DNA from: Mimachlamys varia
Taxonomy: Eukaryota > Mollusca > Bivalvia > Pectinida > Pectinidae
Assembly: GCA_947623455.1 (NCBI GenBank)
Contig: OX392532.1
Location: forward strand, 45,883,058 to 45,947,057
Length of the DNA: 64,000 nt
Reading direction: 5' to 3'
Part shown: one piece after another, positions 49,858 to 61,112 of the stretch
Position numbering within the stretch: the stretch's first letter is position 1
Layout of the letters: each line of letters starts with the position of its first letter
Program-made: the position numbers and the translations under genes
Notes under the pieces: model-generated
Told to the model about the DNA's origin: nothing
The model's input: only the letters and a program-made list of their open reading frames with translations
The model's database searches: none

Positions 49858-50755
49858 CTTGTAAATCAATTTTTAAATCAGAACAACAAGCATAAAGTGA
49901 ACATTAATGCTGAAAACAGCATTAGGTTTGAAGACTTCATTTTCCCCCCAAGTCATTAAATACAAAATTTTTCAAATTTATATGTGAACCAGATGTGTAA
50001 GTGTGACATGAATACCCCATCAACAACCAGGGAGAATTTTCAAGCTTTCTTTTAGAATCATTGACTTTTTAATGTGTGTAATTACAATTTTTGACACTCT
50101 TGCTAAGTGTCAGGTGACTTTCATCAGAGACATATTAAACCTAATTTCCAAATGTTCATTGTAATAAGACAATATTTAATTTTCGAATGATCAAAAGCCT
50201 TCTTTATGGCAGCCATTTTGTTTCCTAACCTATTTATTTTGGGTACAATTGATAAGAGTACTATTTGATGAATCTTTCTGTCAAGTTTTTATTCAAGCTT
50301 TAGAGGAAAAGTTACCAATCAGATGCCAGGAAGATAATGGCTATTTTCAATTTCATGACAAATCATGCCTATTGCAAACCGGGAATGGCTAACAAATACC
50401 AATGTAAAGGTATATCTCTTTCTCAGAAATGTTCCACCCATCGCTTGGCTGAAGATGGAAAAAAGGAACTATTTAAGGACTGAATGAAAAACAACAAGTC
50501 TTCCACTTCTTTTGTGGGACTACCTTGAATAGCATGGAAAGGGAACAATAACAATAACTCGCCAGACTTAATATGAGGACACGGAGAAAGCGCAGTATAT
50601 GCCTACACTTGGTTTGGATGACCTAACCTTTACTTCTGTACGGGTTGTATAATAGGTCCCTTTTCTCTAGCTGTCTTAATGCCACTACAACTAATCTCAT
50701 CCAGCTAATGTTACGACTGAAGTAACCATAGTTATAATTCTAGATGTAACCAATA
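49858..50755. other. Unique stretch with one candidate plus-strand exon
   Basis: About 900 bases without tandem repeats. The only coding-like piece is at 50304-50409, listed separately. The rest is AT-rich with nothing recognised. Confidence 0.45.
50304..50409 (+). CDS. Candidate internal exon (35 codons)
   Basis: A pyrimidine-rich acceptor (CTTTCTG...TTCAAGCTTTAG, AG at 50302-50303) opens RKSYQSDARKIMAIFNF, then MTNHAYCKPGMANKYQCK, to a donor AAAG|GTATAT; unspliced, the frame continues to a TGA 25 codons later through further cysteines. Not recognised, and its phase does not join the 41782 exon. Weak. Confidence 0.2.
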
Positions 50756-51990
50756 GGCCCAGGTGGCCTGTATCGCTCACCTGGCTTTCAGCAAATGTAG
50801 CAAAAGAATCATGTGTAAGTTAAATAACACAAACTTTTCCAGTGTTGGATCTGCTACAATATCGCCTTTAATGAATTCTTAGCTTTTTTATTCAAAAGAG
50901 CATTTAGAGGAAATGTATTTGAAATTGGTTCATATTAAATATTATGCCCTCTTTATGCCCAGCAATTGTAGTGTTTTGTGGTGGTATGTCTGCAAGGGGA
51001 GTGGCAAATCGCTAGGATCAAATCGTAAATCATGTTTGTAATCATCTCTTTACCGACAGTAATTGTATAAAGTTTTGGGGTGGGGATCTCTTCTGTTTAA
51101 TATATGACTCAGGAGTCAAGACTGCAATGGCATCGTAGACCTTGGGTCAAATCTAACATCACAATTGTGAGTGTCTCTTTATGCTCAGCAATTGTATACA
51201 TGTATATAGTTTTGTGGGGGGGGGGGGGAATAATTAGGGCTGAAAGGGACGTGGTAGACCCTCCACGGTCAATTCTAAAATTATATTGGTGTGATTTCTT
51301 TGTGCTTTGCAATTGTATATATAGTTTTGGGGATCTCAACCGTTAAATAGTTATGAATCAATTAGTTAAATCTGAAAGGGTGTGACAGACCCTGGAGTCA
51401 AATGTGGTGGTCTCTTAATGCTCAGCAATTGAATATATAGTTTTGGGTTGGGGATCTTAACCGTTTAAAAGTTTTGTCAATATTGTCAATGGACCCCTTT
51501 TGGCTCTGCCCTCAGGCCCCTGGGGGTTCACCCCTTTATTTATATAAGTTTGAATCCCCGCCACCTAAGGATGTAACCACTAAAATATGAAAGTTGTTCA
51601 TTGCTTAGATCGAGAGAAGAAATCATTAATATGAATATTGCCAAATGGACCCCTTTCCGCCCCACCTCTCAGGCCCCTGGGGGGTCAGCCCCATCATTTG
51701 TATAAATTTGAATCCCAGCCACCTAAGAATGCTACCACTAAAATATGAATGTTGTGCATTGCTTAGATTCAAAGAAGAAGTTGTTAATATGAATATTGCC
51801 AAATGGCCCCCTTTTGGCCCGCCCCTCAGCCTCTGGGGGATCAGCCCAATCATTTGTATAAATTTGAATCCCTGGCAGCCACCCAGGCACGCTTTCTACC
51901 AAATTTGATTAAATTCCAATCCATGGTTATGAAAAAGAAGTTGATTGTTGACAGACGGACGGACAATGGACAACGGACAACACGGTATGG
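50756..51990. mobile_element. Non-autonomous dispersed repeat of bivalve type, 3' end lost in array
   Basis: The element opens with a hairpin, CCAGGTG (50759-50765) and CACCTGG (50778-50784). It contains two internal tandem series: five degenerate ~100-130-bp units marked by CAGCAATTGTATATATAGTT (near 50961, 51058, 51187, 51309, 51424), and three ~160-bp units marked by TTTGAATCCC-GCCACCTAAG (51561, 51719, 51879). Its tail has GACAGACGGACGGACAATGG and GGTATGGCATAA. From memory, bivalve elements of this kind end with the complementary CTCACCTGG...CCAGGTGAG hairpin; here that end is missing and the 22-bp array starts instead. Tandem cores resemble those of pearl/Helentron-like elements, an inference. 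Confidence 0.65.
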
Positions 51991-52029
51991 CATAATCTCT
52001 ACAGATGTCATAAGTAATCTTTTGATGTG

Positions 52030-54000
52030 TCACAGGTCACCTCTACAGGTGTTACAGGTAATCTCTTCAGCTGTCACAGGTCACCTCTACAGGTGTCACA
52101 GGTAATCTCTACAGCTGTCACAGGTTATGTCTACAGATGTCACAGGTCACCTCCACAGGTGTTACAGGTAATCTCTACAGCTGTCACAGGTTATGTCTAC
52201 AGATGTCACAGGTCACCTCTACAGGTGTCACAGGTAATCTCTACAGCTGTCACAGGTAATCTCTACAGCTGTCACAGGTAATCTCTACAGGTGTCACAGG
52301 TCACCTCTACAGGTGTCACAGGTAATCTCTACAGCTGTCACAGGTCACCTCTACAGGTGTTACAGGTAATCTCTACAGCTGTCACAGGTCACCTCTACAG
52401 GTGTTACAGTTAATCTCTACAGCTGTCACAGGTCACCTCTACAGGTGTTACAGGTAATCTCTACAGCTGTCACAGGTCACCTCTACAGGTGTTACAGGTA
52501 ATCTCTACAGCTGTCACAGGTTATGTCTACAGATGTCACAGGTAATCTGTGCAGCTGTCACAGGTCACCTCTACAGGTGTTACAGGTAATCTCTACAGCT
52601 GTCACAGGTAATCTCTACAGGTGTTACAGGTAATCTCTACAGCTGTCACAGGTCACCTCTACAGGTGTCACAGGTCACCTTTACAGGTGTTACAGGTAAT
52701 CTCTACAGGTGTTACAGGTCACCTCTACAGGTGTTACAGGTAATCTCTACAGCTGTCACAGGTCACCTCTACAGGTGTTACAGGTAATCTCTACAGCTGT
52801 CACAGGTCACCTCTACAGGTGTTACAGGTAATCTCTACAGCTGTCACAGGTCACCTCTACAGGTGTTACAGGTAATCTCTAAGCTGTCACAGGTTATGTC
52901 TACAGATGTCACAGGTAATCTGTACAGCTGTCACAGGTCACCTCTACAGGTGTTACAGGTAATCTCTACAGCTGTCACAGGTAATCTCTACAGGTGTTAC
53001 AGGTAATCTCTACAGCTGTCACAGGTCACCTCTACAGGTGTCACAGGTCACCTCTACAGGTGTTACAGGTCACCTCTACAGCTGTCACAGGTAATCTCTA
53101 CAGCTGTCACAGGTTATGTCTACAGATGTCACAGGTCACCTCCACAGGTGTTACAGGTAATCTCTACAGCTGTCACAGGTTATGTCTACAGATGTCACAG
53201 GTCACCTCTACAGGTGTCACAGGTAATCTCTACAGCTGTCACAGGTAATCTCTACAGCTGTCACAGGTAATCTCTACAGGTGTCACAGGTCACCTCTACA
53301 GGTGTCACAGGTAATCTCTACAGCTGTCACAGGTCACCTCTACAGGTGTTACAGGTAATCTCTACAGCTGTCACAGGTCACCTCTACAGGTGTTACAGTT
53401 AATCTCTACAGCTGTCACAGGTCACCTCTACAGGTGTTACAGGTAATCTCTACAGCTGTCACAGGTCACCTCTACAGGTGTTACAGGTAATCTCTACAGC
53501 TGTCACAGGTTATGTCTACAGATGTCACAGGTAATCTGTGCAGCTGTCACAGGTCACCTCTACAGGTGTTACAGGTAATCTCTACAGCTGTCACAGGTAA
53601 TCTCTACAGGTGTTACAGGTAATCTCTACAGCTGTCACAGGTCACCTCTACAGGTGTCACAGGTCACCTTTACAGGTGTTACAGGTAATCTCTACAGGTG
53701 TTACAGGTCACCTCTACAGGTGTTACAGGTAATCTCTACAGCTGTCACAGGTCACCTCTACAGGTGTTACAGGTAATCTCTACAGCTGTCACAGGTCACC
53801 TCTACAGGTGTTACAGGTAATCTCTACAGCTGTCACAGGTCACCTCTACAGGTGTTACAGGTAATCTCTAAGCTGTCACAGGTTATGTCTACAGATGTCA
53901 CAGGTAATCTGTACAGCTGTCACAGGTCACCTCTACAGGTGTTACAGGTAATCTCTACAGCTGTCACAGGTAATCTCTACAGGTGTTACAGGTAATCTCT
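52030..54000. repeat. 989-bp higher-order tandem duplication in the 22/44-bp array
   Basis: Markers recur at exactly 989 bases: CACCTCCACAGG (52149/53138), the AATCTGTGCAGCTG unit (52544/53533) and the 21-bp CTCTAAGCTG unit (52877/53866). 989 = 45 x 22 - 1, the missing base being the one absent from the 21-bp unit. The copies are almost identical. Confidence 0.9.
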
Positions 54001-54299
54001 ACAGCTGTCACAGGTCACCTCTACAGGTGTCACAGGTCACCTCTACAGGTGTTACAGGTAATCTCTACAGGTGTTACAGGTCACCTCTACAGGTGTCACA
54101 GGTAATCTCTACAGCTGTCACAGGTCACCTCTACAGGTGTTACAGGTAATCTCTACAGCTGTCACAGGTCACCTCTACAGGTGTTACAGGTAATCTCTAC
54201 AGCTGTCACAGGTCACCTCTACAGGTGTTACAGGTAATCTCTACAGCTGTCACAGGTCACCTCTACAGGTGTTACAGGTAATCTCTACAGCTGTCACAG

Positions 54300-57200
54300 G
54301 TCACCTCTACAGGTGTCACAGGTAATCTCTACAGCTGTCACAGGTCACCTCTACAGGTGTCACAGGTAATCTCTACAGCTGTCACAGGTCACCTCTACAG
54401 ATGTTACAGGTTATCTCTACAGCTGTCACAGGTCACCTCTACAGCTGTCACAGGTCACCTCTACAGCTGTCACAGGTCACCTTTACAGGTGTCACAGGTA
54501 ATCTCTACAGCTGTCACAGGTCACCTCTACAGGTGTTACAGGTAATCTCTACAGCTGTCACAGGTCACCTCTACAGGTGTTACAGGTAATCTATACAGCT
54601 GTCACAGGTCACCTCTACAGGTGTCACAGGTAATCTCTACAGCTGTCACAGGTCACCTCTACAGGTGTTACAGGTAATCTCTACAGGTGTCACAGGTCAC
54701 CTCTACAGGTGTCACAGGTAATCTCTACAGCTGTCACAGGTCACCTCTACAGGTGTTACAGGTAATCTCTACAGCTGTCACAGGTCACCTCTACAGGTGT
54801 TACAGGTAATCTCTACAGCTGTCACAGGTCACCTCTACAGGTGTTACAGGTAATCTCTACAGCTGTCACAGGTCACCTCTACAGGTGTTACAGGTAATCT
54901 CTACAGCTGTCACAGGTCACCTCTACAGGTGTCACAGGTAATCTCTACAGCTGTCACAGGTCACCTCTACAGGTGTCACAGGTAATCTCTACAGCTGTCA
55001 CAGGTCACCTCTACAGGTGTTAAAGGTAATCTCTACAGCTGTCACAGGTCACCTCTACAGGTGTCACATGTAATCTCTACACCTGTCATAGGTTATGTCT
55101 ACAGATGTCACAGGTAATCTCTACAGCTGTCACAGGTCACCTCTACAGGTGTTACAGGTAATCTCTACAGGTGTCACAGGTCACCTCTACAGGTGTTACA
55201 GGTAATCTCTACAGCTGTCACAGGTCACCTCTACAGGTGTTACAGGTAATCTCTACAGCTGTCACAGGTCACCTCTACGGGTGTTACAGGTAATCTCTAC
55301 AGCTGTCACAGGTCACCTCTACAGCTGTCACAGGTAATCTCTACAGCTGTCACAGGTTATGTTTAAAGATGTCACAGGTCACCTCTACAGTTGTTACAGG
55401 TTATCTCTACAGCTGTCACAGGTCACCTCTACAGGTGTTACAGGTAATCTCTACAGCTGTCACAGGTCACCTCTACAGGTGTTACAGGTAATCTCTACAG
55501 CTGTCACAGGTCACCTCTACAGGTGTTACAGGTAATCTCTACAGCTGTCACAGGTCACCTCTACAGGTGTTACAGGTAATCTCTACAGCTGTCACAGGTC
55601 ACCTCTACAGGTGTTACAGGTAATATCTACAGCTGTCACAGGTCACCTCTACAGGTGTTACAGGTAATCTCTACAGCTGTCACAGGTCACCTCTACAGGT
55701 GTTACAGGTAATCTCTACAGCTGTCACAGGTCACCTCTACAGGTGTCACAGGTAATCTCTACAGCTGTCACAGGTCACCTCTACAGGTGTTACAGGTAAT
55801 CTCTACAGCTGTCACAGGTAACCTCTACAGGTGTTACAGGTAATCTCTACAGCTGTCACAGGTCACCTCTACAGCTGTCACAGGTAATCTCTACAGCTGT
55901 CACAGGTCACCTCTACAGGTGTTACAGGTAATCTCTACAGCTGTCACAGGTCACCTCTACAGGTGTTACAGGTAATCTCTACAGCTGTCACAGGTCACCT
56001 CTACAGGTGTCACAGGTAATCTCTACAGCTGTCACAGGTCACCTCTACAGATGTTACAGGTTATCTCTACAGCTGTCACAGGTCACCTCTACAGCTGTCA
56101 CAGGTCACCTCTACAGCTGTCACAGGTCACCTTTACAGGTGTCACAGGTAATCTCTACAGCTGTCACAGGTCACCTCTACAGGTGTTACAGGTAATCTCT
56201 ACAGCTGTCACAGGTCACCTCTACAGGTGTTACAGGTAATCTATACAGCTGTCACAGGTCACCTCTACAGGTGTCACAGGTAATCTCTACAGCTGTCACA
56301 GGTCACCTCTACAGGTGTTACAGGTAATCTCTACAGGTGTCACAGGTCACCTCTACAGGTGTCACAGGTAATCTCTACAGCTGTCACAGGTCACCTCTAC
56401 AGGTGTTACAGGTAATCTCTACAGCTGTCACAGGTCACCTCTACAGGTGTTACAGGTAATCTCTACAGCTGTCACAGGTCACCTCTACAGGTGTTACAGG
56501 TAATCTCTACAGCTGTCACAGGTCACCTCTACAGGTGTTACAGGTAATCTCTACAGCTGTCACAGGTCACCTCTACAGGTGTCACAGGTAACCTCTACAG
56601 CTGTCACAGGTCACCTCTACAGGTGTCACAGGTAATCTCTACAGCTGTCACAGGTCACCTCTACAGGTGTTAAAGGTAATCTCTACAGCTGTCACAGGTC
56701 ACCTCTACAGGTGTCACATGTAATCTCTACACCTGTCATAGGTTATGTCTACAGATGTCACAGGTAATCTCTACAGCTGTCACAGGTCACCTCTACAGGT
56801 GTTACAGGTAATCTCTACAGGTGTCACAGGTCACCTCTACAGGTGTTACAGGTAATCTCTACAGCTGTCACAGGTCACCTCTACAGGTGTTACAGGTAAT
56901 CTCTACAGCTGTCACAGGTCACCTCTACGGGTGTTACAGGTAATCTCTACAGCTGTCACAGGTCACCTCTACAGCTGTCACAGGTAATCTCTACAGCTGT
57001 CACAGGTTATGTTTAAAGATGTCACAGGTCACCTCTACAGTTGTTACAGGTTATCTCTACAGCTGTCACAGGTCACCTCTACAGGTGTTACAGGTAATCT
57101 CTACAGCTGTCACAGGTCACCTCTACAGGTGTTACAGGTAATCTCTACAGCTGTCACAGGTCACCTCTACAGGTGTTACAGGTAATCTCTACAGCTGTCA

Positions 57201-60000
57201 CAGGTCACCTCTACAGGTGTTACAGGTAATCTCTACAGCTGTCACAGGTCACCTCTACAGGTGTTACAGGTAATATCTACAGCTGTCACAGGTCACCTCT
57301 ACAGGTGTTACAGGTAATCTCTACAGCTGTCACAGGTCACCTCTACAGGTGTCACAGGTAATCTCTACAGCTGTCACAGGTCACCTCTACAGGTGTTACA
57401 GGTAATCTCTACAGCTGTCACAGGTCACCTCTACAGGTGTTACAGGTAATCTCTACAGCTGTCACAGGTCACCTCTACAGGTGTTACAGGTAATCTCTAC
57501 AGCTGTCACAGGTCACCTCTACAGGTGTCACAGGTAATCTCTACAGCTGTCACAGGTCACCTCTACAGGTGTCACAGGTAATCTCTACAGCTGTCACAGG
57601 TCACCTCTACAGGTGTTAAAGGTAATCTCTACAGCTGTCACAGGTCACCTCTACAGGTGTCACATGTAATCTCTACACCTGTCATAGGTTATGTCTACAG
57701 ATGTCACAGGTAATCTCTACAGCTGTCACAGGTCACCTCTACAGGTGTTACAGGTAATCTCTACAGGTGTCACAGGTCACCTCTACAGGTGTTACAGGTA
57801 ATCTCTACAGCTGTCACAGGTCACCTCTACAGGTGTTACAGGTAATCTCTACAGCTGTCACAGGTCACCTCTACGGGTGTTACAGGTAATCTCTACAGCT
57901 GTCACAGGTCACCTCTACAGCTGTCACAGGTAATCTCTACAGCTGTCACAGGTTATGTTTAAAGATGTCACAGGTCACCTCTACAGTTGTTACAGGTTAT
58001 CTCTACAGCTGTCACAGGTCACCTCTACAGGTGTTACAGGTAATCTCTACAGCTGTCACAGGTCACCTCTACAGGTGTTACAGGTAATCTCTACAGCTGT
58101 CACAGGTCACCTCTACAGGTGTTACAGGTAATATCTACAGCTGTCACAGGTCACCTCTACAGGTGTTACAGGTAATCTCTACAGCTGTCACAGGTCACCT
58201 CTACAGGTGTTACAGGTAATCTCTACAGCTGTCACAGGTCACCTCTACAGGTGTCACAGGTAATCTCTACAGCTGTCACAGGTCACCTCTACAGGTGTTA
58301 CAGGTAATCTCTACAGCTGTCACAGGTCACCTCTACAGCTGTCACAGGTAATCTCTACAGCTGTCACAGGTCACCTCTACAGGTGTTACAGGTAATCTCT
58401 ACAGCTGTCACAGGTCACCTCTACAGGTGTTACAGGTAATCTCTACAGCTGTCACAGGTCACCTCTACAGGTGTCACAGGTAATCTCTACAGCTGTCACA
58501 GGTCACCTCTACAGATGTTACAGGTTATCTCTACAGCTGTCACAGGTCACCTCTACAGCTGTCACAGGTCACCTCTACAGCTGTCACAGGTCACCTTTAC
58601 AGGTGTCACAGGTAATCTCTACAGCTGTCACAGGTCACCTCTACAGGTGTTACAGGTAATCTCTACAGCTGTCACAGGTCACCTCTACAGGTGTTACAGG
58701 TAATCTATACAGCTGTCACAGGTCACCTCTACAGGTGTCACAGGTAATCTCTACAGCTGTCACAGGTCACCTCTACAGGTGTTACAGGTAATCTCTACAG
58801 GTGTCACAGGTCACCTCTACAGGTGTCACAGGTAATCTCTACAGCTGTCACAGGTCACCTCTACAGGTGTTACAGGTAATCTCTACAGCTGTCACAGGTC
58901 ACCTCTACAGGTGTTACAGGTAATCTCTACAGCTGTCACAGGTCACCTCTACAGGTGTTACAGGTAATCTCTACAGCTGTCACAGGTCACCTCTACAGGT
59001 GTTACAGGTAATCTCTACAGCTGTCACAGGTCACCTCTACAGGTGTCACAGGTAACCTCTACAGCTGTCACAGGTCACCTCTACAGGTGTCACAGGTAAT
59101 CTCTACAGCTGTCACAGGTCACCTCTACAGGTGTTAAAGGTAATCTCTACAGCTGTCACAGGTCACCTCTACAGGTGTCACATGTAATCTCTACACCTGT
59201 CATAGGTTATGTCTACAGATGTCACAGGTAATCTCTACAGCTGTCACAGGTCACCTCTACAGGTGTTACAGGTAATCTCTACAGGTGTCACAGGTCACCT
59301 CTACAGGTGTTACAGGTAATCTCTACAGCTGTCACAGGTCACCTCTACAGGTGTTACAGGTAATCTCTACAGCTGTCACAGGTCACCTCTACGGGTGTTA
59401 CAGGTAATCTCTACAGCTGTCACAGGTCACCTCTACAGCTGTCACAGGTAATCTCTACAGCTGTCACAGGTTATGTTTAAAGATGTCACAGGTCACCTCT
59501 ACAGTTGTTACAGGTTATCTCTACAGCTGTCACAGGTCACCTCTACAGGTGTTACAGGTAATCTCTACAGCTGTCACAGGTCACCTCTACAGGTGTTACA
59601 GGTAATCTCTACAGCTGTCACAGGTCACCTCTACAGGTGTTACAGGTAATCTCTACAGCTGTCACAGGTCACCTCTACAGGTGTTACAGGTAATCTCTAC
59701 AGCTGTCACAGGTCACCTCTACAGGTGTTACAGGTAATATCTACAGCTGTCACAGGTCACCTCTACAGGTGTTACAGGTAATCTCTACAGCTGTCACAGG
59801 TCACCTCTACAGGTGTCACAGGTAATCTCTACAGCTGTCACAGGTCACCTCTACAGGTGTCACAGGTAATCTCTACAGCTGTCACAGGTCACCTCTACAG
59901 GTGTTACAGGTAATCTCTACAGCTGTCACAGGTAACCTCTACAGGTGTTACAGGTAATCTCTACAGCTGTCACAGGTCACCTCTACAGCTGTCACAGGTA
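54300..60000. repeat. Nested 1650/2464/946/1518-bp blocks in the 22/44-bp array
   Basis: GATGTTACAGGTTATCTC occurs near 54401, 56051 and 58515 (offsets 1650 and 2464). GTTTAAAGATGTC occurs at 55361, 57011, 57957 and 59475 (offsets 1650, 946 and 1518). All offsets are whole multiples of 22 (75, 112, 43 and 69 units), so duplications kept register. At least four copies of one variant-ordered segment exist, with partial deletions in the middle ones. Confidence 0.85.
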
Positions 60001-60527
60001 ATCTCTACAGCTGTCACAGGTCACCTCTACAGGTGTTACAGGTAATCTCTACAGCTGTCACAGGTCACCTCTACAGGTGTTACAGGTAATCTCTACAGCT
60101 GTCACAGGTCACCTCTACAGGTGTCACAGGTAATCTCTACAGCTGTCACAGGTCACCTCTACAGGTGTCACAGGTAATCTCTACAGCTGTCACAGGTCAC
60201 CTCTACAGGTGTTACAGGTAATCTCTACAGCTGTCACAGGTCACCTCTACAGGTGTTACAGGTAATCTCTACAGCTGTCACAGGTCACCTCTACAGGTGT
60301 CACAGGTAATCTCTACAGCTGTCACAGGTCACCTCTACAGCTGTTACAGGTAATCTCTACAGCTGTCACAGGTCACCTCTACAGGTGTCACAGGTAATCT
60401 CTACAGCTGTCACAGGTCACCTCTACAGGTGTTACAGGTAATCTCTACAGCTGTCACAGGTCACCTCTACAGGTGTTACAGGTAATCTCTACAGCTGTCA
60501 CAGATCACCTCTACAGCTGTCATAGGT

Positions 60528-60811
60528 AAATTGAATGAATTGAATGAAAATGGAAGAACTAGGGAACTTATAGAAGAATGAAGGAGAGAATGGAAAGATC
60601 TGGAAGAAAATGAATAAGGTGAATGGTTTACATTATAATGTACATGATTGTGGTGCAGCTTTCTAATCACCAACATGTACTACCAATTACCGTCAGCTCA
60701 CAGCAACACATCACCATTGTACAGTGGGCTAACACCTGTAACATCTAGACATAACACATGGCTACCTGGCCAAACTTATAATTCAACCACATTGCGTGTT
60801 TGGTGGCTTGT
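60528..60811. other. Unique spacer
   Basis: A short purine-rich stretch (GAATGAAAATGGAAGAAC-like) followed by ordinary sequence. Nothing recognised. Confidence 0.5.
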
Positions 60812-61112
60812 AATACGTGTCAGGTCTCCTAAAGTCTGACAACTGTTTAATACGTGTCAGATCTCCTAAAGTCTGACAACTGTTTAATACGTGTCAGATC
60901 TCCTAAAGTCTGACAACTGTTTAATACGTGTCAGATCTCCTAAAGTCTGACAACTGTTTAATACGTGTCAGATCTCCTAAAGTCTGACAACTGTTTAATA
61001 TGTGTCAGGTCTCCTTAAGTCTGAGAACTATTAAATACGTGTCAGAAGAAGATCTCCTAAAGTCCGACAACTGTTTAATACGTGTCAGATCTCCTTAAGT
61101 CTGAGAACTATT
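60812..61112. repeat. 37-bp tandem repeat, 8 copies, each with a small palindrome
   Basis: Units start at 60812 and then every 37 bases, with core AATACGTGTCAGATCTCCTA followed by AAGTCTGACAACTGTTT. In most units GTCAGA pairs with TCTGAC to give a 6-bp stem around a ten-base loop. The seventh copy has an AGAAGA insertion; later copies carry CTTAAGTCTGAGAACTATT. Confidence 0.95.

Larger units (their letters stand above)
51991..60527. repeat. 22-bp array with alternating dimer (44-bp) structure, 8.5 kb
   Basis: About 388 units of 22 bp. Two unit types alternate: type A has ACAGGTCACCTCTACAGGTG and type B has ACAGGTAATCTCTACAGCTG, so the working repeat is a 44-bp dimer. Minor types are GGTTATGTCTACAGATG, GGTTATGTTTAAAGATG and a 21-bp CTCTAAGCTGTC unit. 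Type B contains the perfect palindrome ACAGCTGT. The left edge is degenerate and merges with the tail of the dispersed element. Higher-order blocks are listed separately. Confidence 0.95.
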
